A stretch of 64,000 nucleotides of DNA from Streptosporangium becharense (GTDB lineage: Bacteria > Actinomycetota > Actinomycetes > Streptosporangiales > Streptosporangiaceae): positions 1,674,001-1,738,000 of the forward strand of contig NZ_JACHMP010000001.1 of assembly GCF_014204985.1 (NCBI RefSeq), read 5' to 3'. Positions 33,397 through 42,266 of this stretch are shown here, piece by piece. The position numbers and the translations under genes are program-made. The notes below the pieces were generated by a model, which had not been told where the DNA came from, ran no database searches, and saw nothing but the letters and a program-made list of their open reading frames with translations. Every line of letters starts with the position of its first letter. The first letter of the stretch is position 1.

Positions 33397-34515
33397 CTAC
33401 GGCTTGGGGACGCCGAAGCGCTCGATCACGTCGGTGTACCTGCCGGAGGCGTCGACCACGTGGCCGACGGCCCACACGGTGCCGGTGCCCGGCAGGTAGG
33501 CCACCGACTGCAGGCGCACCGTCCGGGAGGTGTCCGCCTCGGGGCCGCGCAGCGGCTCGACCGTGCGGCCGTCGTAGCGGGCCAGGAACGCCTCTCCGGG
33601 CTGCCCGAGATCGACCCCGGAGATCCAGAAGTGGCCCTTGCGGTCGCCGGTCACCCCGTACAGACGGACGTCCCCGGGCGGCGGGGTCACCCGGGACCAT
33701 TTCCTGCCGTTCCACGACAGGACCAGCGGGACGACCTCGCCGCCGCTCTGGTGGACCCCGCCGACGGCCAGGGCCCGCCTGGGGCCGTCGATGTGGACGT
33801 CGCGCAGGTAGCCGCCGGGAATGTCGGGGGTCTTGAACGGCTTCCAGCGCCCGTCGGACTGCCTCATGATCAGCGGCTTGCCGTCGGCGTCGCCCACCGC
33901 CCAGCCCTCGCTCTTCCCGGACAGCGACACCCCGTACAGCGTGCCCCGGTCGGGAAGGTGGGTCAGCTTCCACTTCCCGTCGGCACCGGTCACCATCAGC
34001 GGTTGCCCGTCGCGGCGGCCGACGGCGGTCACCCTGCCTGAGACGGCGGCGACGCCGCCGAGCCAGTCGCCCACGTGCAGCCGGTCGAGGACGACCCGGT
34101 CGAAGGACGCCCCGTCTCCCCTGGCCAGGTACGGCAGGCCGTCGTGGCCCTCACCCACCGCCCAGAGCTCGTCCGCGGAGGCCGCCGCGATGGAACGCAG
34201 CGATCCCGCCCCGGTGGGGTCGTTGCGGATGCCGACCTCGTTCCACGACGAGCCGTCCCAGTGGGTGATCGCGCCGCGGCTCTGCCAGACGTCCCAGACG
34301 CTCTGCTGGCCGACCGCCCAGATGCTCGTGGCCGAGACCGCCGCCACGTCGGACAGCGAGCCGTCCTTGCTCAACCCGGCGCTGGCCGGAGCCTGCCACG
34401 CCTCCGCCACGGGCGGGCTGACAGGGTCGGCGTGAGCGACGGACGGGTGCGAGGACAGCAGGAGCAGGCCTCCCGCGCACAGAGCCAGCGCACGCCGCGG
34501 AAGGCGACGGGTCAT
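33397..34515 (-). CDS. Secreted repeat protein, probable beta-propeller
   Basis: A 372-residue protein with a signal peptide (RRLPRRALALCAGGLLLLSSHPSVAHA, cleavage near residue 29). The mature part contains repeated blocks of the form [SI]AAxSADELWAVGEG, GVSLSGKSEGWAVGDADG, DVHIDGPRRALAVGGVH, GVTGDRKGHFWISGVD and VWAVGHVV, alternating with W-x-x-x-x-P/T segments. These WAVG repeats suggest a six- or seven-bladed propeller. No catalytic motif is recognised. Probably exported and soluble. It ends beside short CGGTACGGCCC-type repeats (33335-33390). Confidence 0.78.
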   Translation of the reverse strand: MTRRLPRRALALCAGGLLLLSSHPSVAHADPVSPPVAEAWQAPASAGLSKDGSLSDVAAVSATSIWAVGQQSVWDVWQSRGAITHWDGSSWNEVGIRNDPTGAGSLRSIAAASADELWAVGEGHDGLPYLARGDGASFDRVVLDRLHVGDWLGGVAAVSGRVTAVGRRDGQPLMVTGADGKWKLTHLPDRGTLYGVSLSGKSEGWAVGDADGKPLIMRQSDGRWKPFKTPDIPGGYLRDVHIDGPRRALAVGGVHQSGGEVVPLVLSWNGRKWSRVTPPPGDVRLYGVTGDRKGHFWISGVDLGQPGEAFLARYDGRTVEPLRGPEADTSRTVRLQSVAYLPGTGTVWAVGHVVDASGRYTDVIERFGVPKP

Positions 34516-34592
34516 GCACCAAATGGTACGGGCGGCTTCCCATCGTCGCGTGCAGCTCCGGCCAGATGATGGTCACGATCGGGAAAGACGAT

Positions 34593-35369
34593 CTACCGAT
34601 TCTCACCGGCGCCGTGCCGCCCGAGACCGCTTCCGAGGTCCCGGGCCGCTTCGCCCGCACCGCCGATCCCACCCGGATCAGCGCAGGTCAACTCGGCGAT
34701 CACCGGAAGATGGTCGGTGGCGGCCACCAAGTCGGCGGGGTCGGCCCCGGCGTCGCCGCAGGAGACCACGGACAGGTCCGGCGCCGCGAAAATCGCATCG
34801 ATGCGCAGGTGCGGACCGCGGGCCGGGAAGGTGAGACCCGCGCCGCGCGGCGAGACCGGATAGCAGTCGGTCAGCCGCTCGGTGAGATGCCGCCAGCCCG
34901 GCTGGTCCGCCTGCTCGTTGATGTCCCCGGCCAGCACCGGCAGCGCGTCGAACCGGTCGGCCGTGGCCCGCAGCAGCGCCAGCGCCTCGGCCGCGTGGCG
35001 CACCCGGGCGGTCTCGTCCAGGTCCAGGTGGACGGAGCCCACGGCGGCACGCCATCCGTCGGACTCCACCACGCCGATGGCGATGGCGCGCCGTTCCAGG
35101 CCGAGGAAGGGCTGCAGCAGGTGTCCCTCCCCGTGCACCACCCTCACCCCGGGCCCGGCCAGGACGGCGACACCGCCCCTGCGGCGGCCCGCCACCACGC
35201 TCAGCCCGCCGAAGGCGGCGAGCCGCACGCGTTTGCGGCGCCAGCGCAGGAAGCGGGGTGCCTCCTGCACGCACAGCACGTCGGCGCGGAGCGCGGCGAC
35301 CACCCGCTCCAGCGCCCCGACGTCGTCCTTCATCGAGCGGACGTTGTAGCTGGCGACCCTGAGCACCAC
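34593..35369 (-). CDS. Endonuclease/exonuclease/phosphatase family protein
   Basis: A protein of about 258 residues with the EEP fold: LRVASYNVRSMKDD at the N-terminus (metal-site Asn), VLCVQEAPRFLRWRRKRV (Glu), VGSVHLDLDETARVRHAAEALALL (His/Asp), VLAGDINEQADQPGW (Asp-x-Asn), RIDAIFAAPD and ATDHLPVIAELT (catalytic Asp-His). All expected metal and catalytic positions are present, so an active Mg-dependent phosphodiesterase is likely; the substrate (nucleic acid or phospholipid) cannot be told. The start is a GTG at 35369 or 35366; a longer frame reading begins at 35417. Confidence 0.85.
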   Translation of the reverse strand: MVLRVASYNVRSMKDDVGALERVVAALRADVLCVQEAPRFLRWRRKRVRLAAFGGLSVVAGRRRGGVAVLAGPGVRVVHGEGHLLQPFLGLERRAIAIGVVESDGWRAAVGSVHLDLDETARVRHAAEALALLRATADRFDALPVLAGDINEQADQPGWRHLTERLTDCYPVSPRGAGLTFPARGPHLRIDAIFAAPDLSVVSCGDAGADPADLVAATDHLPVIAELTCADPGGIGGAGEAARDLGSGLGRHGAGENR

Positions 35370-35499
35370 GCGACCACTCCACTTCACCGGTGGACACCGC
35401 GGGCGTGACCGCGTCACCCTCCCGCCGACGCCCGCGTCCGGCAGGGGGAGCCGCCCCGCGCGTACGCGGCCCCGCGGAACGCGGGAGGGCGGTGCGGGA

Positions 35500-36444
35500 T
35501 CAGCGATGCCGTGCCAGGTCCGCCGCGCCGACCAGTCCCGCGGAGGCGCCGAGCTCGGCCAGGCGGACGTCGGCCGGCGGACGGTGCCCCCGCCCGGTCA
35601 GCGAGCGGAGGAAGCTCTCCCTGGCCTGGTCGAACCAGATGTCGGCGGCGGTCGACACGCCGCCGCCGAGGATGAAGCAGCCCGGGTCGAGGACGGCGGC
35701 GAGATCGGCCAGGCCCTGGCCGATCCAGCGGGCGATCCAGGAGAACGCGTCCAGCGCCACCGGGTCACCCTGGCGGGCGGCCTCGGTGACCTCGTTGCCG
35801 TCGATCCGGTCGGGGGTGCCTCCGGCGATCTCCAGCAGCGTGGCGGCCCGCTCCGGGTCGTGCTCGGCCATCCTCCTGGCCTCCTTGGCGAGGGCGTTGC
35901 CGCTGGCGTACTGCTCCCAGCAGCCGAGGTTGCCGCAGCCGCACAACCGCCCCTCGGGGACCGTCTGCATGTGCCCCAGCTCGGCGCCCATGCCCCAGCG
36001 GCCCCGGTAGAGCGAGCCGTCGAACACGATGCCGCCGCCGATGCCCGTGCCGACGGTCACGCACACCACGTGGCTCTCACCGCGTCCGGCGCCGAACCGC
36101 GCCTCACCCCACGCCATCGCGTTGGCGTCGTTCTCCACCACGACGGGCAGACCGACGAGGTCGGACACCTTCTTCTGCAGGGGCTCCTCGCGCCAGGCGA
36201 GGTTAGGGGCGAACCGCACCACGGACCGGGTCTCGTCGACGAACCCGGCGGCACCGAGCCCCACCGCTTCGATCTCCCGGCTCTTGGCGAGTTCCAGGAT
36301 CGCGTCGGCGACCGTATGAGCGACCTGATCGGGATTGTCGGCCGGAGTGGGCCGCAGAAGATGCTCGACGATCTGGCCCTCCTCGTCGACCACTCCCGCC
36401 GCGACCTTCGTCCCGCCGATGTCAACGCCGATGGTCAGCGCCAT
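35500..36444 (-). CDS. glkA: ROK-family glucokinase
   Basis: A 314-residue sugar kinase phosphorylating glucose. It has the phosphate-binding DIGGTKVAAGVV motif (residues 8-19), catalytic Asp in VENDANAMAWGE, the ROK signature VCVTVGTGIGGGIVFDGSLYRG, the zinc-binding cluster HMQTVPEGRLCGCGNLGCWEQYASG and a second phosphate motif FILGGGVSTA. Actinomycete enzymes of this type mediate glucose repression in Streptomyces. ATG at 36444 starts MALTIGVDIGG directly. It follows the DUF5304-type gene by 26 bp on the same strand, so co-transcription is likely. Confidence 0.93.
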   Translation of the reverse strand: MALTIGVDIGGTKVAAGVVDEEGQIVEHLLRPTPADNPDQVAHTVADAILELAKSREIEAVGLGAAGFVDETRSVVRFAPNLAWREEPLQKKVSDLVGLPVVVENDANAMAWGEARFGAGRGESHVVCVTVGTGIGGGIVFDGSLYRGRWGMGAELGHMQTVPEGRLCGCGNLGCWEQYASGNALAKEARRMAEHDPERAATLLEIAGGTPDRIDGNEVTEAARQGDPVALDAFSWIARWIGQGLADLAAVLDPGCFILGGGVSTAADIWFDQARESFLRSLTGRGHRPPADVRLAELGASAGLVGAADLARHR

Positions 36445-36470
36445 TGTCCACTCACCCTTTCCCCCTGGGC

Positions 36471-37604
36471 TCACCCCAGGTCGATGTGCTCCACGGGGGG
36501 TTCCTCTCGCCCGCGCTCCCGTGCCCGGCGGCCCGGCGGAGGGCTGTTCAGCCCGTCGACGGCCGACTTGAACGCGGCGAACAACTCCGTGCCGGCCTGT
36601 ACGAGGTGCTCGGTGACGGCGCCGCCCGACTCGCGCTGGGCGGCCATGGCGCGGCAGACGGGGCAGGCCCGGCAGATGTACTCCTCGTGATCGGAGACCG
36701 CCTCCTCCCACACGTCCCGGTCTCTCCTGCGGCCGCCACCGGAGAACGCGCCGCCGAACCCGCTCATCGTGCCCTTGATCAGACCCTTGCCCAGCTCCCT
36801 GGCGGCTCTGCGCTGCAGGGCCTCCAGAAGCTTGGACGCCTCCTCGACCGCGCTGCCCAGCGGGTCGCCGGCCCGTGCCGACCGCGCCTCCCCCGGCGAC
36901 CGGCGGTCGCTCCCGGCGCGTTCGTCGCTCCGCTGCCGCTCGGTGTGCCGGGGACGTTCCGCGTGCCGGGGGTGTTCCGCGCGTTCCGCGTGCTGGGCCC
37001 GGGGCGACCGCTCCGCGTGACCGGTACGGGGAGACGCCGTGGCACGCCAGGACCTCGTCTCGCGCGCGGCGCGCTCGGCGCGCTCGAACCAGGCGGCACG
37101 TGCCCTCTGCTCGGCCTGCGCGGCACGCTCGGCCTCTTCCCGCGCGGCACGCTCGGCCTCTTCCCGCGCGGCACGCTCAGCCTCTTCCGCGGCCCGTGTC
37201 TCATGCCCGGCCTGCGGCCCGCCCGGGGTCGCCGCCTCATCGGCCTTGCCCGCGGTCTCGGCCTTGCCCGAACCACCGGCTCCGCCGGTCCTCGTGGTCT
37301 TGCCCGTACCCGTGGTCCTGCCCGCACCCGCAGGCTTGGGGGCGTCGGCCGCCTTCGCGGTACGGGCGGCCTTCGCCGCGGCGCCCGCCGCCTTCGCGGT
37401 CGTCCCGCTCCTCGTCGTCCTCTTCGCCGTCCCGCCCTTCGCGGGCGTGCGGGCCTTCGCCGCCTCCCCGGGAGCCACCGCCTCCCCGGGCGTGGCCGGC
37501 GTTCCGGAGGCTGTGGACGTCACCGGGGACGTCTCGGTCCCCGCGGTCTTCCGGGGCGTCCGCGGCTTGCGCGTCTTTCCTGCGTCGTTCGTGTTATCGG
37601 TCAT
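36471..37604 (-). CDS. DUF5304-type protein with charged repeats and CxxCPxC motif
   Basis: A 377-residue protein. Residues 1-130 are rich in Thr, Ala, Lys and Gly, residues about 135-175 contain an Ala-Glu-Arg repeat (EEAERAAR units) likely to form a helix, and 180-245 are Arg/His/Glu-rich. Only the C-terminal 130 residues look folded: AVEEASKLLEALQRRAARELGKGLIKG, then a CRACPVCRAM zinc-type motif near residue 317 and AVTEHLVQAGTELFAAFKSAVDGL. The conserved end matches the Streptomyces DUF5304 protein found next to glucokinase (from memory). Function unknown; a nucleoid or structural role is only a guess. Third gene of a leftward cluster including the SRPBCC protein and glucokinase. Confidence 0.82.
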   Translation of the reverse strand: MTDNTNDAGKTRKPRTPRKTAGTETSPVTSTASGTPATPGEAVAPGEAAKARTPAKGGTAKRTTRSGTTAKAAGAAAKAARTAKAADAPKPAGAGRTTGTGKTTRTGGAGGSGKAETAGKADEAATPGGPQAGHETRAAEEAERAAREEAERAAREEAERAAQAEQRARAAWFERAERAARETRSWRATASPRTGHAERSPRAQHAERAEHPRHAERPRHTERQRSDERAGSDRRSPGEARSARAGDPLGSAVEEASKLLEALQRRAARELGKGLIKGTMSGFGGAFSGGGRRRDRDVWEEAVSDHEEYICRACPVCRAMAAQRESGGAVTEHLVQAGTELFAAFKSAVDGLNSPPPGRRARERGREEPPVEHIDLG

Positions 37605-37766
37605 CAGGCCCTCCCGAATCGAACCGTACCCGGAGAAACCCTTCTCGGAGCGCCGCGTCGCGCACCCGCCCCGCGGACCTGCGCGGCGGGCAGGGCCCGG
37701 ACCCCGCTCACCCGGCCGGGTGGCGTGGGTCCCGGTTTCGGGACCGTAGCGGAGCGGCCGGCCCGC

Positions 37767-38204
37767 TCACGGGGCCTCCACGCGCTTCTTCAGCCCCTTC
37801 AGGGCGGTGTCGATGATGACCTTCTCCGCCTTGCGCCTGATCATGCCGATCATCGGGACCTTGAGCTCGACCGCGAGCTCGTACGTCACCTCGGTGCCGC
37901 CGCCCGTCCCGGCCAGCCGGTAGCTGCCGGTGAGCCCCGAGACCATCTTGCCGCCCTCGACGATGCTCCACTCGACGGACTCGTCGTCGTGCCAGGTGTA
38001 GCCGAGGGTGTACTCGTCACTGATCACACCTGCGTCCAGGACGAAACGGACGGTGGCCGGACGGCCGTCCTCCCCGGTGGAGAGCACCTGCACCGCCTTC
38101 ACCTGACCCGCCCACTGCGGGTAGGAGGGGAAATCGGCGATGACCGTCATGATGGTCGACCGGTCCGCGCCGATCGTGATGCTGGAAGTGGTGCGATCAG
38201 CCAT
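37767..38204 (-). CDS. SRPBCC (START/polyketide cyclase-like) protein
   Basis: A 145-residue hydrophobic-pocket protein of the SRPBCC superfamily. Diagnostic segments are SSITIGADRSTIMTVIADFPSYPQW at the N-terminus, YTWHDDESVEWSIVEG and the long C-terminal helix MIGMIRRKAEKVIIDTALKGLKKRVEA lining the ligand cavity. M. tuberculosis has an equivalent gene at the same place (Rv2185c, from memory) upstream of fadD15 and pimB, hinting at lipid binding or transport. The ligand is unknown. It precedes the DUF5304-type and glucokinase genes on the same strand. Confidence 0.88.
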   Translation of the reverse strand: MADRTTSSITIGADRSTIMTVIADFPSYPQWAGQVKAVQVLSTGEDGRPATVRFVLDAGVISDEYTLGYTWHDDESVEWSIVEGGKMVSGLTGSYRLAGTGGGTEVTYELAVELKVPMIGMIRRKAEKVIIDTALKGLKKRVEAP

Positions 38205-38313
38205 GGGCTAACCGTACTCGGTTCACGATCGCCCGCGTACGTCCGGCGGCGCCGGACCTGGCTGGGAAACCGCACTCCGGCGGCGCCGGGCGGGGCCGGG
38301 TGCCCGGGGACCG

Positions 38314-38349
38314 CCGGGGTCCCGCGACCGCTCCACCGCGGGACCCCGG
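38314..38349 (-). terminator. Terminator of metallophosphoesterase gene
   Basis: CCGGGGTCCCGCG (38314-38326) pairs over 13 bp with CGCGGGACCCCGG (38337-38349). It lies just beyond the leftward gene's stop at 38357. Confidence 0.72.
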
Positions 38350-38356
38350 TGGGCCG

Positions 38357-39124
38357 CTACCACTCCAGCGCGAAGGGCACACCCCGGCCGCGGAAGTGCC
38401 CCACGTTGAGGCACTCGGTCCTGCCGATACGGGTGCGGCTCGCCAGGGGCTGGTGAACGTGACCGAACAGGGCGTAGCGCGGTTGGGTCCGCCGGATCAG
38501 CTCCAGCGTGGCCTCGCTGCCCCGCTCGAAACGCCGGGCCACCACGTCGTAGAGCAGCTCGGGGACGGCGGGGGGGATGTGGCAGCAGAGCACGTCCACC
38601 TCGCCCACCGCCTCGACCTTGCGGGCGAACTCCTCCTCGTCGATCTCGTTGGGGGTCCGGTACCGGGTGCGCAGGCCGCCCCCGACGAACCCGAACCGCA
38701 GGCCGCCGATCTCCACCGTCTCCCCGTCGAGCACCCGGTGCCCGTCCCTGACGTACTCCGGCCACAGGCGCGGCAGGTCCACGTTGCCGTAGGTGAGGTA
38801 GGCCGGGGTCGGCATCGCGGCGAATATCTCACCGTACTGCCGCCGCACGGAACGCTCGATGTGGTCGCGGGGGTCGCCCTCCAGCGAGGCCCACAGGGCG
38901 GCGGACATCGCGCGGGCCTCGTCGAACCGCTTGGCCGTGCGCAACCCGATGAACTCCGAGGCGCGTTCGGCCCCGAACAGCTCGGCGAAGATGCCCTGCG
39001 AGTGGTCGTCGTAATCGACGAAGAGGATCAGGTCGCCGAGGCAGATCAGCGCGTCGGCCCCGTCTCCCGCACGGGCCAGGGCGTCGGCTCTTCCGTGCAC
39101 ATCACTGACGACATGAACCCGCAT
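38357..39124 (-). CDS. Calcineurin-like metallophosphoesterase
   Basis: A 255-residue protein with the full metal-site series: VVSDVHGRADAL (Asp-x-His), ICLGDLILF (Gly-Asp), TYGNVDLP (Gly-Asn), CCHIPPAVP (His) and LFGHVHQP (Gly-His-x-His). It should bind two divalent metals and hydrolyse phosphomonoesters or diesters. Its length and an inserted helical segment (residues about 45-100) resemble actinobacterial homologues conserved beside fadD15. Substrate unknown. Divergent from the fadD15-type gene. Confidence 0.88.
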   Translation of the reverse strand: MRVHVVSDVHGRADALARAGDGADALICLGDLILFVDYDDHSQGIFAELFGAERASEFIGLRTAKRFDEARAMSAALWASLEGDPRDHIERSVRRQYGEIFAAMPTPAYLTYGNVDLPRLWPEYVRDGHRVLDGETVEIGGLRFGFVGGGLRTRYRTPNEIDEEEFARKVEAVGEVDVLCCHIPPAVPELLYDVVARRFERGSEATLELIRRTQPRYALFGHVHQPLASRTRIGRTECLNVGHFRGRGVPFALEW

Positions 39125-39332
39125 GCGGAGATCCTAACCATCGATGAATACCGGCATAAGGGACAGGGAAGGGACGGGGGCGGCGACGGCGCGGCCGGAG
39201 ATCTTCACACGAGGAGGCTTGGTACGGTGAAACCTCCCTCCATAACGCCTGGGTGACGAATCTACTCATGCGTAACTCATCGCGATAGCTTCCAGGCAGC
39301 CCATCGAATCGTGCGTCCTCAGGAGTGACCCC

Positions 39333-41126
39333 GTGCGCGAGTACAGCGTCCCCGTGATGGTGGATGTCCCCGCCTCCGCCAACCTGACCGACACGGTGTT
39401 CCAGCGCGCCGAAAAGGAGCCGGGAACCGTGGTCATGCGGCGCAGGGTCGGGGACGACTGGTCCGCCGTCACCGCGGCCGAGTTCCGTGACCAGGTCGTG
39501 GCGGTGGCCAAGGGCCTGATCGCGGCAGGTGTGGAACCGGGCGACCGGGTGGCCCTGATGTCGCGCACCCGCTACGAGTGGACCGTCGTCGACTACGCCG
39601 TCTGGGCGGCGGGGGCGGTCGGCGTGCCGATCTACGAGACCTCCTCGGCCGAGCAGGTCGGGTGGATCCTCTCCGACAGCGGGGCCAGAGCCGTCTTCGT
39701 CGAACTGGAGGAGCACGAGGCGACCGTCCGCGAAGGCGCGTCGGAGCTGCCGGAGCTCAAGGACGTCTGGCGCATCGAGGGCGGCGGGCTGGAGCGGCTC
39801 GCCGCGGACGGCGCCGAGGTCTCCGACGAGACGCTGGCCGAACGCAGGGCCGGCCGCGTCGCCGCCGACCTGGCCACGATCGTCTACACCTCGGGCACCA
39901 CCGGCAGGCCCAAGGGTTGCCGGCTGACCCACGACAACCTGCTGTTCACCGCCAGGAACGTGGCGCGCGGCCCGCTGGAGCGGCTGTTCACCGTGCAGGG
40001 CAGGGCGGCGCTGCTCTTCCTCCCGCTCGCGCACGTCTTCGCGCGCATCATCCAGATCGTGCTGGTCGAGACCGCCACGGTCATGGCGCACACCCCCAAC
40101 ATGCGCAACGTCGGCCCCGACCTGCAGTCGTTCAAGCCCACGTTCCTGCTCGGCGTGCCCCGCGTGTTCGAGAAGGTCTACAACACCGCCGAGCAGAAGG
40201 CCGCCGCCGGGGGCAAGAGCCGGATCTTCCACGCCGCCGTCGCCACCGCCATCGACTGGAGCAGGGCGGAGTCGTCCGGCGGCGCCGGGCTGCTCCTCAC
40301 CCTCAAGCGCGCGCTGTTCGACAAGCTCGTCTACGCCAAGCTCCGGGCCGCCACCGGCGGCAGGCTGTCGGCCGCGGTGTGCGGCGGCTCCGCGCTGGGC
40401 GAGCGGCTGGGCCACTTCTTCCGGGGCGTGGGCATCGAGGTCTTCGAGGGCTGGGGCCTGACGGAGACCTCCGCGCCGTCCTCGGTGAACATACCGGGCG
40501 CCAACAAGGTGGGCACCGTCGGCAAGCCGTTCCCCGGCGTCACCATCGCCGTCGGCGACGACGGCGAGGTGCTGGTCAAGGGCCGCCACGTCTTCGCGGG
40601 CTACTGGAACAACGACGAGGCCACCGCCGAGGTGATCGACGCCGACGGCTGGTTCCACACCGGTGACATCGGCGAGCTCGACAACGACGGCTACCTGCGC
40701 ATCACCGGCCGCAAGAAGGAGATCATCGTCACCGCCGCGGGCAAGAACGTCGCCCCGGCCCCGCTGGAGGACCGCATCCGGGCCCACCCGCTGGTCAGCC
40801 AGGCGATGGTGGTCGGCGACGACCGTCCCTTCGTCGCGGCGCTGGTCACGCTCGACCCCGAGGCCCTGGAGCAGTGGAAGAGCGCCAACGGCAGGTCCGG
40901 GGCCGCCCTCGCCGAGCTCCGGTCCGACCCGGCCGTCCTCGCCGAGATCCAGAAGGCGGTGGACGAGGCCAACCGGTCCGTCTCCAAGGCCGAGCAGATC
41001 AAGAAGTTCGTCGTGCTCGACACCGACCTCACCGAGGAGAGCGGGCACATCACCCCGTCGCTGAAGGTGAAGCGCGACCTCGTGATGCGCGACTTCGCCC
41101 AGGAGATCGACTCCCTCTACGGCTGA
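39333..41126 (+). CDS. fadD15: Long-chain fatty-acid-CoA ligase (FadD15 type)
   Basis: A 597-residue AMP-forming acyl-CoA synthetase. The P-loop-like A3 motif IVYTSGTTGRPKGC is near residue 187, the A5 motif GWGLTETSAP near residue 374, A7 WFHTGDIGELD near 440, A8 GRKKEIIVTAAGKNVAPAPLEDRI near 460, and the A10-like PSLKVKRDLV near the C-terminus with its catalytic lysine. It activates long-chain fatty acids for lipid synthesis or degradation. The start is GTG at 39333, preceded by CAGGAGTGA. In M. tuberculosis fadD15 (Rv2187) is beside pimB, as here. Confidence 0.93.
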   Translation: MREYSVPVMVDVPASANLTDTVFQRAEKEPGTVVMRRRVGDDWSAVTAAEFRDQVVAVAKGLIAAGVEPGDRVALMSRTRYEWTVVDYAVWAAGAVGVPIYETSSAEQVGWILSDSGARAVFVELEEHEATVREGASELPELKDVWRIEGGGLERLAADGAEVSDETLAERRAGRVAADLATIVYTSGTTGRPKGCRLTHDNLLFTARNVARGPLERLFTVQGRAALLFLPLAHVFARIIQIVLVETATVMAHTPNMRNVGPDLQSFKPTFLLGVPRVFEKVYNTAEQKAAAGGKSRIFHAAVATAIDWSRAESSGGAGLLLTLKRALFDKLVYAKLRAATGGRLSAAVCGGSALGERLGHFFRGVGIEVFEGWGLTETSAPSSVNIPGANKVGTVGKPFPGVTIAVGDDGEVLVKGRHVFAGYWNNDEATAEVIDADGWFHTGDIGELDNDGYLRITGRKKEIIVTAAGKNVAPAPLEDRIRAHPLVSQAMVVGDDRPFVAALVTLDPEALEQWKSANGRSGAALAELRSDPAVLAEIQKAVDEANRSVSKAEQIKKFVVLDTDLTEESGHITPSLKVKRDLVMRDFAQEIDSLYG

Positions 41127-41150
41127 CCGGCTCCCCCGCGGCCGGGAGGT

Positions 41151-42266
41151 CTACGCCGGTTCGAGGAGCCCGGCGAACCGGGAGGCGACGAGGTCCCAGC
41201 TCCACTCGCGCGCGACCCACTCCCGGCCGCGTTCTCCCATGGCCCGTGCCCGCACCGGGTCCCTCAGCAGCCCGGACAGCGCCGCGGCGACCTCCCGGGG
41301 GGACCTGCCGTCGACCACCAGGCCGGTCTCCCCGTGCCGTACGGCGTCGGGGGCCCCGCCGGACGCGCCGGCCACCACGGGCAGCCCGCTGGCGGACGCC
41401 TCCAGGTAGACGATGCCGAGCCCTTCGACGTCGGCGCCGCCCAGGCGGGTCCGGCACGGCATGGCGAACACGTCTCCGGCGGCGAGGTGACCGGGCAGCT
41501 CCGCCTCCGGCACCGGGCCGGTCATCCTGACCGACCCGCCCAGCGGCCGGGCCAGCCGTTCCAGCTTCCTGCGGTAGGGGCCGCCGCCGACGATCAGGAG
41601 CACGGCCCGGGGCACGTCGCGCAGTACCGCGGGCCAGGCGCGCAGCAGCGTGTCCTGGCCCTTGCGGGGCACCAGCCTCGACAGGCAGACCACCACCGGC
41701 CGCTCGCCCAGCCCCAGCACCGCGCGCACCCGCGCTCCGTCCGCGCCGGGGTGGAAGACCGCGGTGTCGACTCCGGGCGCGAGCCGGACGAGCCTGCCCT
41801 CCGGGATCGCCCCGGCCAGCCTCCTGCGGGTGTACTCGCCCAAGTAGGTGACGACGTCGGCGTGCGCGCCGATCCGTGCGAGCAGGCGGCGGCCGGCCGG
41901 GAACCCGGCCCACGCCGCCTCGTGGCCGTGCGTGACCATGACGACCCGGTCCGCCCCCGCCGCGCGTACCCGGGGTGCGAGCAGCCCGAGCGGGGCCGCC
42001 GCCCCGAAGACCACGGTGTCGCACCCGAACTCGGCGATCAGGCCGGCGGCCCGGCGTGCGACGGCGGGCGTGGGCAGCATCAGCGAGGTGGGGTGCCGCA
42101 CGACCGGGTACGGCTGGCGCAGGTCGAAGTCCGCGCATCCGGGCCAGTCGGGGGCGTAGACGACCACGCTGTCCGGCGGCAGCCGGGAGACGAGGCCGTG
42201 CACGAACGACTGGATGCCACCGGTCCGGGGCGGGAAGTCGTTCGTGACGACGAGCGTACGTTTCAC
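41151..42266 (-). CDS. pimB: GT4 glycosyltransferase, PimB-type mannosyltransferase
   Basis: A 371-residue GT-B enzyme. N-terminal TNDFPPRTGGIQSFVHGLV and MVTHGHEAAWAG are acceptor-side motifs. The donor domain shows CLSRLVPRKGQDTLLRAWP, PYRRKLERLA, the loop VPEAELPGHLAAGDVFAMPCRTRLGGADVEGLGIVYLEASASGLPVVAG with the GT4 E-x7-E pattern, and GETGLVVDG. In mycobacteria the equivalent transfers mannose from GDP-mannose to phosphatidylinositol monomannoside. Position next to fadD15 and a protease gene is the same. Start ATG 42266 overlaps the neighbouring protease stop by four bases. Confidence 0.87.
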   Translation of the reverse strand: MKRTLVVTNDFPPRTGGIQSFVHGLVSRLPPDSVVVYAPDWPGCADFDLRQPYPVVRHPTSLMLPTPAVARRAAGLIAEFGCDTVVFGAAAPLGLLAPRVRAAGADRVVMVTHGHEAAWAGFPAGRRLLARIGAHADVVTYLGEYTRRRLAGAIPEGRLVRLAPGVDTAVFHPGADGARVRAVLGLGERPVVVCLSRLVPRKGQDTLLRAWPAVLRDVPRAVLLIVGGGPYRRKLERLARPLGGSVRMTGPVPEAELPGHLAAGDVFAMPCRTRLGGADVEGLGIVYLEASASGLPVVAGASGGAPDAVRHGETGLVVDGRSPREVAAALSGLLRDPVRARAMGERGREWVAREWSWDLVASRFAGLLEPA

